Source: Rhodoligotrophos appendicifer
GTDB lineage: Bacteria; Pseudomonadota; Alphaproteobacteria; Rhizobiales; Im1
Assembly: GCF_007474605.1 (NCBI RefSeq)
Contig: NZ_VHKL01000003.1
Coordinates: 223,156-287,155 of the forward strand
Direction: 5' to 3'
DNA: 64,000 nucleotides
Shown: one piece after another, positions 8,974 to 15,665 of the stretch
Layout: each line of letters opens with the position of its first letter
Numbering within the stretch: position 1 is the stretch's first letter
Notes under the pieces: model-generated
The model's input: only the letters and a program-made list of their open reading frames with translations
Databases searched by the model: none
Told to the model about the DNA's origin: nothing
Made by a program: the position numbers and the translations under genes

Positions 8974-10979
8974 CAGAACAATCTCGATCGAGACTGCGCG
9001 TCCTTGACCATGGCTGGCAGGTTGCGGGTCAGGTCCGCCTGTTGCTGCCTGAGCTGCTTCATGATCCGGGCCTCGACGCCGGCCTCGGCGCCGCGCGCGT
9101 CGATCATCGGCGCGAAGGTGACGTTGATCGCCTGGCTGCCGCCCATGCTGCCCTGGATCCCCAGATCACCATTGCTCATGCGCTTGATGGGGAAGATCCC
9201 TTCCGCCCCCTTCTCGCCCGCAATTCCCGCACCGCCCTGCATCGGGAACATGATCGGACTGCTGATCACGCCGCCCTTGGCGAAGGGGACGATCCGGCCG
9301 TGGCTGATCACATTGCCCTTGGCACTCGGGAACAGCGTGCCGAGGATGCCGCCGCTCTTTGCAGACCCGAACAGCCCGGCAAGCGGTCCCTCCCCCAGGA
9401 ATGCCGCCTGGAGCGAGGCCTTCAACAGCATCGCCCCCAGGTCGTCGAGGACGTCGGTGAACTCCCTCGCTCCAGTCGCAAGATCGGCGAATGCCTCTAC
9501 GCCGGCAAACGAAAGATCCTTCATGGAATCGTTGAAGGCTGCCTGCGCTTCCTTCGACTGCTCCAGGGCCTTGGCATCAGCCTCGACCGCCGCCTTGCGC
9601 GCATAGAGCAGGTCGACCTCGTCCCGGATCTGCCGCCCAGCCTGAGTGGTGAGATCGGTACCTGCCGCCTTCAGCCGGTTATACAGCTCTTGTTCCTGGG
9701 CCGTACGCCCCAGCTGCTCGCGCTCGAACTGCAAGGACGAGAAGACGTCATTGATGCGGTCGGCCTGGCGCTGATAGGCCTCCGCCGCCTTCTTCGCGGC
9801 ATCCTCTGCAGTCTTAGCGGCCGCCGCTGCCTCACGCTCGAATTGCTTCTGCGCCGCCGGGTCTATCCCGGAGAAGCTGTACCGCTGCCGTCCGCCCTGC
9901 GACGAATGCGGCTGCGGCAATGTCTTCTCGTTCTGAGCCCAGCCCGTCTCCTGGATGAGGCGCTGCTCCTCCTGGATCGCCTTGATCCGGTCCTCGATGA
10001 TCCGAGCCCGCTGCCGGTCGACGTCCATGCCAGTGGCCGCCGCCGTAGCCCTGGCATCCGCCAGCTGCTCGGTCCACATCCGCTCTTCCGCGACCAGCGC
10101 AATCATGCGGTTGCCGGCATCCTCCGGATCGGTTGCGCCGGAGGCGTCGGAATAGATCTCGCGCAAAGTGCTCAAAATACCCACGGCTGCGCGCTTGACT
10201 TGCAGATCGAGGGTCGCCGCCCAGGCGGCGAACTCGGCATTGATCTTCTCGGCCTCATCGAAGATGTCCTTACTGAGGATCTGCCCCGTCGCCCTGGCTT
10301 CATCCTGCAGGTCGGCCAGGCCGTCCCGGCCACGGCCAAGGAAGCGGATGAACTGCTCGCCGGCCATTCCCCCGAGCAGCTCGTCGAGGATGCGGATCTG
10401 CGCCGCCTTATCGAGATCATGGATCCGCCGCATGATCTCGGTCAGGAACTCCGCCGGATCCTTCAGGCGCTCCTTGATCTCCTTCGGCGTCATGCCGATC
10501 CGGCCGAAGGCTTCCGCTGCCGGTCCCTTGCCGGTAACGATGAACTCGTCCGCGCGCAGCTGCAGCTCCTTGAGCCCATCGGTCAGGGCGTCGACCCCGA
10601 CCTTGGACTGCACCGCTGCAAACTGCAGCGCCTGAAACGCCTCGACACCGATCCCCGCCATCTTGGCATCGGCCGCCGTCTGGCTCAGCTCCACGATCGA
10701 GTTCTGCAGAACCGACAGGCCCTCGGTCGCCGCCGCGATGGCGCCGCCGGCGAGGAAGCCACCCGCGAAGCCGGCAAGACCGGCGGCAAGCCCGGGGCCC
10801 AGCCTGCCCACCGAACCGAGCACCTCGGAGGTGCTCTTCGTCATGATGCTGGTGAACTTACGCGACTCGATCTCGGCCTCGCGCGTAAACATCCGCACCT
10901 TGTTGCGGGCGAGATCGAAGCCGGGTCCGAGCTGGGAGGAGTCCGCAACGATCGGGACGCGCAGCGGTGTGACGTTCAT
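8973..10979 (-). CDS. tail tape measure protein
   Basis: 668 residues. After a short N-terminal domain there is a long glycine/alanine-rich hydrophobic stretch (about residues 55-90), then extended helical coiled-coil regions with many Glu, Lys, Arg and Gln (residues 240-470). The C-terminal part carries AGEKGAEGIFPIKR, the counterpart of the lambda-family AEKGPEAIMPL motif, followed by a domain rich in Gln. It follows the gpG/gpGT genes directly, as the tape measure always does. It sets tail length and is ejected with DNA; 668 residues would correspond to a tail of very roughly 100 nm. The start overlaps the upstream stop by four bases. Confidence 0.9.
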   Translation of the reverse strand: MNVTPLRVPIVADSSQLGPGFDLARNKVRMFTREAEIESRKFTSIMTKSTSEVLGSVGRLGPGLAAGLAGFAGGFLAGGAIAAATEGLSVLQNSIVELSQTAADAKMAGIGVEAFQALQFAAVQSKVGVDALTDGLKELQLRADEFIVTGKGPAAEAFGRIGMTPKEIKERLKDPAEFLTEIMRRIHDLDKAAQIRILDELLGGMAGEQFIRFLGRGRDGLADLQDEARATGQILSKDIFDEAEKINAEFAAWAATLDLQVKRAAVGILSTLREIYSDASGATDPEDAGNRMIALVAEERMWTEQLADARATAAATGMDVDRQRARIIEDRIKAIQEEQRLIQETGWAQNEKTLPQPHSSQGGRQRYSFSGIDPAAQKQFEREAAAAAKTAEDAAKKAAEAYQRQADRINDVFSSLQFEREQLGRTAQEQELYNRLKAAGTDLTTQAGRQIRDEVDLLYARKAAVEADAKALEQSKEAQAAFNDSMKDLSFAGVEAFADLATGAREFTDVLDDLGAMLLKASLQAAFLGEGPLAGLFGSAKSGGILGTLFPSAKGNVISHGRIVPFAKGGVISSPIMFPMQGGAGIAGEKGAEGIFPIKRMSNGDLGIQGSMGGSQAINVTFAPMIDARGAEAGVEARIMKQLRQQQADLTRNLPAMVKDAQSRSRLF

Positions 10980-11212
10980 CCCAGTCTCCGGAAAACGGCG
11001 AGAACATTGGCCGCCGTGGCAGGCTTCATGCGCCCCTGCGGTTGCGTCTTGTCAGACGACTGACCTAGCAGGGTCTTCAGCAGGTCGATCCGACCGCGAT
11101 AGGCGGTGATGATCGACGACATCGTGGTGTTCAACGTTTGCTGCTCGGTCCAGCCCAGCCATCCCATGCCGATCTCGAGCAGCCAGTGATGATGCTCGGC
11201 ATGGGTGATCAT
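10976..11212 (-). CDS. tail assembly chaperone gpT-like domain (frameshift partner)
   Basis: 78 residues. MITHAEHHHWLLEIGMGWLGWTEQQTL looks like the C-terminal T domain of the lambda gpG-T tail chaperone. The ATG overlaps the TGA of the upstream gene (ATGA), so independent initiation is possible, but the codons ATG-ATC are also exactly where a ribosome lands after a -1 slip on GGGAAAA at 11212-11218. In siphoviruses gpGT is made by such a slip and the T domain recruits tube subunits to the tape measure. A fusion would contain about 179 residues. The gene ends four bases inside the tape measure start. Confidence 0.75.
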   Translation of the reverse strand: MITHAEHHHWLLEIGMGWLGWTEQQTLNTTMSSIITAYRGRIDLLKTLLGQSSDKTQPQGRMKPATAANVLAVFRRLG

Positions 11213-11514
11213 TTTCCCTCGGCCGTCTCGTCCTCCGGCCTGCGGCCGCCATTGAGGAGAAGGGTCAGATACTGGCTGAGCGGCGCCACCAGGTTACGCA
11301 CACCCTTGGCGTAGACCTTCTCGCGCAAGGCAGTGTTGATGGACTTGCCCGACCCCGCGGCGACGATCCCCACCATGGCATCGAGGCTGTGCCCCAGCAG
11401 GCTTTGGAAAGCGGCCGAGTAGCCTCCGAACCTGCTGTCCACCAGCATCGCCGCCTCGAGCGTCGGGCGCAGGACGAGAACCTCGTCCGCGAGGGTGATT
11501 TCGACGGTGTCCAT
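11209..11514 (-). CDS. tail assembly chaperone gpG-like
   Basis: 101 residues, starting MDTVEITLADEVLVLRP. It binds the tape measure protein during tail assembly in the lambda family and is absent from the mature virion. The family is recognised by its position between tail tube and tape measure, its size, and the end of the reading frame GAG-GGA-AAA-TGA, which contains a slippery heptamer directly before the stop. The beginning resembles the gene transfer agent gp10-type proteins, which occupy the same place. It overlaps the start of the tail tube gene by one base. Confidence 0.75.
   Translation of the reverse strand: MDTVEITLADEVLVLRPTLEAAMLVDSRFGGYSAAFQSLLGHSLDAMVGIVAAGSGKSINTALREKVYAKGVRNLVAPLSQYLTLLLNGGRRPEDETAEGK
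11212..11218 (-). other. -1 ribosomal frameshift site GGGAAAA
   Basis: Read on the minus strand, the end of the gpG-like gene is G-GGA-AAA-TGA. GGGAAAA fits the X-XXY-YYZ rule for -1 slippage (lambda uses GGGAAAG at the equivalent place). After slipping one base back the ribosome reads GGG-AAA-ATG-ATC-ACC, which is the frame of the downstream gpT-like gene. The stop codon immediately follows the heptamer. No search for a downstream stimulatory structure was made. Confidence 0.8.
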
Positions 11515-11972
11515 CAGGCTTCCTCGGCGGCAGGCACGATGACCTTCGACCCGGTCTTGATGCCCAGAGTGATGGTGCCACCGACGACCTGGTTGGGCCC
11601 GCCGATATTGTCGACGAAGGACATGACCTTGGCCTTCACATAGATCAGCGTCGGCATGCCGCCTTCGGGGGCATCGTTCAGCTCGATCTTGAAGTTATAG
11701 TCGTAGTCAGTGTCAAGGGCGTCCTCGACCGCCTCCTGGCCGGCATCGTCGATCACCCTGGCCAGCTGGATCGCCAGGCTTCCGTCATTGCGCGTGCCCT
11801 TGTGCTTCTTGACGTCCCGGCTGGCGAGCGGCTCGTGCGTGATCTCCTGATAGGTGCGACCGAACTCGCCGAGATTGGTGACCTCGCCGATCTGGATGTA
11901 GGTGTCGGACGCATGCGCATCGGCCGTGGTGCCAATCGAAATCTTCGTGCCGGCCGAAGTGGTTTCACTCAT
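11514..11972 (-). CDS. major tail tube protein
   Basis: 152 residues, starting MSETTSAGTKISIGTT. The protein is beta-rich, with ITHEPLASRDVKKHKGTRNDG around residues 44-64, the conserved core of the lambda-like tail tube family (gpV class) found in alphaproteobacterial phages. Size fits short tail tube proteins. It assembles into the hexameric rings of the tail tube. It lies between gpU (31-base gap) and the gpG-like gene (one-base overlap), the expected order. A ribosome binding site-like AGACT is seen upstream but no strong one. Confidence 0.85.
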   Translation of the reverse strand: MSETTSAGTKISIGTTADAHASDTYIQIGEVTNLGEFGRTYQEITHEPLASRDVKKHKGTRNDGSLAIQLARVIDDAGQEAVEDALDTDYDYNFKIELNDAPEGGMPTLIYVKAKVMSFVDNIGGPNQVVGGTITLGIKTGSKVIVPAAEEA

Positions 11973-12002
11973 GAATAGTCTCCATGGGATGCGAAATGGG
12001 GA

Positions 12003-12416
12003 TCAGGGTGTGCGGTAGGTCACGCTATATTCGAGGATGGCGACGCCCTGCCGGCTCTCGCCCTCGCCATCCAGCCCGATATTGGTGGAGGCGAGAAACG
12101 AGTGCAGGGCAAGCCTGCCGAAGCTGCCGACGGCTGCCATCGCGCCTTCGACGATCTCACAGAGGGCATCGATCCGATCGTCCAGGTCCACCGTGGCCGC
12201 GCACCGGATCTCAATCAACAGCGAGGCCGTGCGATCCAGCCTGCCACGCAAGGTGGATGTCTCAGATGTTTCTCGGATCATATAGACCAGCACCGTCGGC
12301 AGCTCGTTCGCCTGCGTCGGCCGGGTGCGGGTGCGCACCACTGCGCAGCCATGTGGCACGGCCGCCTTCAGGATCTCGACCACGGCCGCGCGGATCTCCT
12401 GCCTGCGATGGGTCAT
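12003..12416 (-). CDS. tail terminator (gpU-like minor tail protein)
   Basis: 137 residues. MTHRRQEIRAAVVEILK opens a helix followed by a beta-sheet core (LPTVLVYMIRET and LLIEIRCAATVDLDDRIDALC), the pattern of gpU-type terminators that cap the tail tube and join it to the head. The protein ends RQGVAILEYSVTYRTP. It follows gpFII directly with a four-base ATGA overlap, as U follows Z and FII in lambda. Length agrees with lambda gpU (131 residues). Confidence 0.75.
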   Translation of the reverse strand: MTHRRQEIRAAVVEILKAAVPHGCAVVRTRTRPTQANELPTVLVYMIRETSETSTLRGRLDRTASLLIEIRCAATVDLDDRIDALCEIVEGAMAAVGSFGRLALHSFLASTNIGLDGEGESRQGVAILEYSVTYRTP

Positions 12417-12745
12417 GGCAGCACCTCCGCCGCGAGAGGGCCGGAGTATCGCCCAAGAAGGATCATCGACATGCCCTCGCCCAGCGGCCTGATATCGAGG
12501 ATCGAATAGAGCGTCTGCCGTGCAACGACGACATCGTCGGCCGTGATCCCGGACGCGTCTTCCGACGTGATGGTGATCGACGTCATGAGGTCGGAACCGC
12601 CAGCCTCGCCGTCGACAATCACATAATGCCGGGAATCGAAGATCGCCTTGATCACGCGGTCCTCATGCAGACCCTGGCTGCGAATCGTCACGGCTTCTCC
12701 GAAGGTCTCGGTGACGATCTGATTGACGATGCCGAAGTCGAACAT
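12413..12745 (-). CDS. head-tail joining protein gpFII-like
   Basis: 110 residues, close to lambda gpFII (117). The protein begins MFDFGIVNQIVTETFGEAVTIR and continues as a small beta-barrel (ITITSEDASGITADDVVVARQ). gpFII binds to the bottom of the portal/gpW stack and forms the attachment point for tails. Its place between the gpFI-like gene and gpU matches lambda. A 69-base gap upstream contains a strong hairpin. It overlaps gpU by four bases. Confidence 0.75.
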   Translation of the reverse strand: MFDFGIVNQIVTETFGEAVTIRSQGLHEDRVIKAIFDSRHYVIVDGEAGGSDLMTSITITSEDASGITADDVVVARQTLYSILDIRPLGEGMSMILLGRYSGPLAAEVLP

Positions 12746-12760
12746 TCTTCCTCCAGACTT

Positions 12761-12790
12761 GCGAAAGGCGCCCAGAAGGCGCCCATTCGC
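12761..12790 (-). other. stem-loop between gpFI-like and gpFII-like genes
   Basis: GCGAA-a-GGCGCC-cagaa-GGCGCC-ca-TTCGC forms a self-complementary stem-loop in the short gap between two head-completion genes. No U-run follows on the minus strand, so it is not a simple intrinsic terminator. It might mark an mRNA processing or attenuation point that sets the level of the downstream tail genes relative to capsid. Confidence 0.5.
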
Positions 12791-12814
12791 AACTGAGCAA
12801 GGTGTGACCCGCTC

Positions 12815-13081
12815 TCAGGCTTTCAGCCTCGCAAGGATCTCGGCCTTCGTCCCGGCACCGATGAGGTCCACACCCCGGCGCTCCGCCTCCTCTTCCAGCT
12901 CGGCCTTGGTCATGCCGTCGAGATCGACCTCCTCGACGGCCGCACCCTCCAGTGCACCAGCCTTGCGGGCGAGCTTGACGACGTCGTCGGGAAGGTCCCC
13001 GGCCCATCCGGCCGGCACGCGATTGGTCCGACCCGTCTGCTCATCGACGAACTCGAACCGTCTCTTCATCCTGACTTGCAT
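12815..13081 (-). CDS. gpFI-like small head protein with HeH/LEM-type C-terminus
   Basis: 88 residues. The N-terminal half is basic and contains RVPAGWAGDLPDDVVKLARKAGA. The C-terminal 35 residues (LDGMTKAELEEEAERRGVDL and GTKAEILARLKA) match the helix-extension-helix (HeH/LEM/SAP-like) fold that binds nucleic acid or proteins. Its place between major capsid and gpFII is that of lambda FI, which helps terminase-procapsid docking. Sequence identity to FI is not evident; the call is from position and the small HeH domain. Confidence 0.6.
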   Translation of the reverse strand: MQVRMKRRFEFVDEQTGRTNRVPAGWAGDLPDDVVKLARKAGALEGAAVEEVDLDGMTKAELEEEAERRGVDLIGAGTKAEILARLKA

Positions 13082-13093
13082 GGGTTTCCTCCA

Positions 13094-14125
13094 TCACATG
13101 GTGAGCTTGATCATGACCTGCGGGCGCAGGCAGATCGGCAGCACGTTGGATTCGGTGTGCACGTCGCGACCCTTGCCGTGGGGCAGGTCATGGGTCGAGA
13201 CGAAGACCTTGTTCGCCGGATTGGGCGCCTGGTTGGCATCCATGATGGTATCCGGCGGCGCGATGTAGCGCTTGAAATAGGGCGTGCCCATGGGCACCGC
13301 GATCGCCTCGTCCGACTCGACCGCCGTCTGCACCTCGAAGGTGTTGTCGGGCTTGCGGAACTGGAACTCCTCGTCGATGCGCTCCAGCGTCAGGCCGGCG
13401 AAGGTGAAGGTGTCCTGGATGTCCTCACGCGCCGGGTTCGGCGTCGCACCGGGATAGGCCTTGAGGGCCTCGAGCACCTTGGCATGGCCGACATAGGCAT
13501 CGAAGAACTCCGCCCCGGCAAAGACACGAACGCCGGTCGAGGGTGCGCCCCGCAGCTGCTTGCGGATTTTCTCCTTCACCGCCCGGTTCTTCGCCGCGAC
13601 ATCGGTCGTGGTCGTGGCGAGCTCGAAGTTGACGCTGTCCTGCGTCAGGTCGAAGAGGTCGTAGAGATCGACTAGCTCCTTGCCCTCGGCATCCAGGATC
13701 ACGCCTTTGAGCGCGCCCCAGTCGAGGTGATTATGCGTGGCATCATGCTTGGCCCGGATGGTGAGCAGCTTCTCGTTGATGACGCCGGCCAGCGTCTGCA
13801 TCACGTAATTCGTGCCGTAAACGGTCAGGTTCTGCAGATCCGCCGGGGTAATGGCATCGTCCAGAGGGAAGTGCGGGATCGACACCAGCGTATCGCCGAC
13901 GCCTCCCCGCATATTCTTGTTGGACGGCCCGCCCCGCTCGCGTGCCGGGATGATGGTAATATCGCCATCGATCACGGCGATCTTGACGTAGGTGAGCGGG
14001 ATCGGCGTGTCCCGGAAAATGCCGAGTTGTGCCGGCCTACCCGTCACATAGGGCGGCACGTTGATGACTTCGGTGAGCCGGGGATCAGCGAAGTCGGGGG
14101 CGTTCAGAAGATCAAGAGGCGTCAT
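13094..14125 (-). CDS. major capsid protein (gpE family)
   Basis: 343 residues, essentially the length of lambda gpE (341). It begins MTPLDLLNAPDFADPRLTEV and shows the family's features: IIPARERGGPSNKN near residue 60, then a long middle helix (LTVYGTNYVMQTLAGVINEKL), and a C-terminal half rich in aromatic residues (GTPYFKRYIAPPDTIMDANQ). It forms the HK97-fold shell of the head. It is followed by the gpFI-like gene and preceded, six bases away, by the decoration protein, as in lambda. Confidence 0.93.
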   Translation of the reverse strand: MTPLDLLNAPDFADPRLTEVINVPPYVTGRPAQLGIFRDTPIPLTYVKIAVIDGDITIIPARERGGPSNKNMRGGVGDTLVSIPHFPLDDAITPADLQNLTVYGTNYVMQTLAGVINEKLLTIRAKHDATHNHLDWGALKGVILDAEGKELVDLYDLFDLTQDSVNFELATTTTDVAAKNRAVKEKIRKQLRGAPSTGVRVFAGAEFFDAYVGHAKVLEALKAYPGATPNPAREDIQDTFTFAGLTLERIDEEFQFRKPDNTFEVQTAVESDEAIAVPMGTPYFKRYIAPPDTIMDANQAPNPANKVFVSTHDLPHGKGRDVHTESNVLPICLRPQVMIKLTM

Positions 14126-14131
14126 GAAGCG

Positions 14132-14515
14132 TTACACTCCGGTCTCAAGGGTTATGCCCCGCGAATCGAGCACGTCGAGGGCGGCGGTTTTGTTGGAGGC
14201 CGAGATGCCGGCCGGCCAGATGAGGCTCTGGTCGACGACCTGCGCATGGCGCCGCAAGATCACCACGGTGCGATCGGCGGTGAGCGCTGGCGTCTTCTCC
14301 AGCAGGATACCGGCGGCCGTTTGCGTGCCGTCCGAGGCGGCGGTGTCCAGCGGCTTGTATTTGCGTGTCGCCGTCACGCGGCCGAGCACGGTGCCCACCT
14401 CGCAAGCCGCAACGCCGGACGCCAGAACAGACCTGCTGTCGCGAGAATAGCTGTTCGGCGCCTCCATCTTCACGACGTCGGTGGCGACCTTGTAGGAACG
14501 ATGGGTAATGGTCAT
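14132..14515 (-). CDS. head decoration protein (gpD family)
   Basis: 127 residues; lambda gpD has 110. Residues 35-125 hold the family core (ASGVAACEVGTVLGRVTATRKY, AAGILLEKTPA, VVILRRHAQVVDQSLIWPAG). gpD trimers clamp the expanded capsid and stabilise it after DNA packaging. Its place directly before the capsid gene and after the protease/scaffold agrees with lambda. Confidence 0.9.
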   Translation of the reverse strand: MTITHRSYKVATDVVKMEAPNSYSRDSRSVLASGVAACEVGTVLGRVTATRKYKPLDTAASDGTQTAAGILLEKTPALTADRTVVILRRHAQVVDQSLIWPAGISASNKTAALDVLDSRGITLETGV

Positions 14516-14536
14516 AGGGTTCTCCTTGATGCCGGC

Positions 14537-14986
14537 TTAGGCCGTGATGCCGAGGCGGCGCTTCATGTCGGCCACCAGGTCGACCCGGGGCACATCCTTG
14601 GATGCAGGCTGGTGCCAGGTGTTCACCGCCGTGGCCTGCTGGCTCGCCACCATCTTCTGGAAGAGCTGTGAGCGAACCTGATCGAGCGAGACCCCCTGCT
14701 GAATGAACTCGTCTGCCAGGGACGCCTCGATCGCCGGATGGCTCTTTCGGGCGTCCTCGACCGCAGCGCGGATCTGCTTGGCGCCATCGGCACGGGTGCG
14801 GGCTTCCGCCGTGCTCACCCCTTCCTTGATCAGCACCGAGGCCATTGCCGGTACTCCGGCGGCGATGCAGATCTCCGCGATCTCGGCGGCGGCGGCATTC
14901 TTGGCGGCCGTCACCGCGGCGATGTCGACAGGGGCAGGATTCGTCGTCTCCGCGGGCTTCGGTTCCGCCGTGGTCTGTGCGGTCAT
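14537..14986 (-). CDS. nested scaffolding protein (Nu3-like), internal start in protease gene
   Basis: 149 residues in the same frame as the protease, starting at ATG 14986. AAAGGAA lies eight bases upstream, a stronger ribosome binding site than most in this operon, and the start falls exactly at the junction between the Ala/Pro-rich linker and the helical C-terminal domain. The product is helical, with charged segments and ends PRVDLVADMKRRLGITA. Lambda Nu3 is made the same way within gene C and is the procapsid scaffold. Initiation here is inferred from the sequence. Confidence 0.65.
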   Translation of the reverse strand: MTAQTTAEPKPAETTNPAPVDIAAVTAAKNAAAAEIAEICIAAGVPAMASVLIKEGVSTAEARTRADGAKQIRAAVEDARKSHPAIEASLADEFIQQGVSLDQVRSQLFQKMVASQQATAVNTWHQPASKDVPRVDLVADMKRRLGITA

Positions 14987-15652
14987 TTTGGGTTTCCTTT
15001 CATTACCGGGTGGCGCGGTGGGAGCCGCCTTCGCGGTTGCGGACTGTGACCAGCCGCGGGCATCCGACAGAGCCGTGATCGGCTCCGGCGTGTGTTGATA
15101 GATCCGGTAGTCGAAGGCGGTCGGCTCCTCGGCCTCGGTCTCGTCCACGCTGTCCGCATAACTTTCGGCGACCGCCTCATCCGCCGTCAGCCAGATCTCG
15201 GCGCGCATGTCGTCGCGGATCGTCTTGGCGGGTTTGCCGGTCTTGGCGGCATAGATGTCGGCCATGCCGTCGGCGACCGTGTTCAGCGCCTTGACCGTCC
15301 TCTCGAGAGCGGCAGCCGTGCCCCGCACGATCGTCGAGGGATCATGGATCATCATGGTCGAGCCTCGACGCATGACGACCTTGGAGCCGCCCATGGTGAT
15401 GATCGAGGCGGCCGATCCGGCTATCCCCTCGACGATGACTGTCACGATGCCGGCATGCGCCCGCAGCGCGTTGTAGATCCCCTGGCCCTCGAAGGCGTTG
15501 CCGCCGCCGCTGTTCAGATGCACGGTGACGTCCGTGTTCCGGCCGACCTCGGCCAGGGCACGGACCACCTCCATGGAGGTAAATCCCTCTTCCCAAAAAC
15601 TCTCGCCTACGGCGCCGTAGAGATACAGCTCGCCGCCCACCAGGATATCCAT
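14537..15652 (-). CDS. prohead protease, ClpP/S49-like (gpC-type)
   Basis: 371 residues from ATG 15652, with GAGGA ten bases upstream; a longer in-frame reading enters the portal gene and was rejected. Residues 1-180 form a ClpP-like fold with the nucleophile serine in EGIAGSAASIITMGG and the catalytic histidine in MMIHDPS; both are intact. The rest is a low-complexity Ala/Pro linker and a helical scaffold domain. In lambda the protease C matures the procapsid and its 3' end encodes the scaffold Nu3 from an internal start; the same seems to hold here (next entry). The gene begins 13 bases after the portal stop. Confidence 0.88.
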   Translation of the reverse strand: MDILVGGELYLYGAVGESFWEEGFTSMEVVRALAEVGRNTDVTVHLNSGGGNAFEGQGIYNALRAHAGIVTVIVEGIAGSAASIITMGGSKVVMRRGSTMMIHDPSTIVRGTAAALERTVKALNTVADGMADIYAAKTGKPAKTIRDDMRAEIWLTADEAVAESYADSVDETEAEEPTAFDYRIYQHTPEPITALSDARGWSQSATAKAAPTAPPGNERKPKMTAQTTAEPKPAETTNPAPVDIAAVTAAKNAAAAEIAEICIAAGVPAMASVLIKEGVSTAEARTRADGAKQIRAAVEDARKSHPAIEASLADEFIQQGVSLDQVRSQLFQKMVASQQATAVNTWHQPASKDVPRVDLVADMKRRLGITA

Positions 15653-15665
15653 GTCGATTGCGTCC

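Noticed and set aside
9042-11063. Long plus-strand open frame (673 codons) opposite the tape measure gene
   Set aside because: It is antisense to a well-supported tape measure gene, has Leu/Arg/His-rich composition typical of a GC-rich shadow frame, and lacks any phage family motif.
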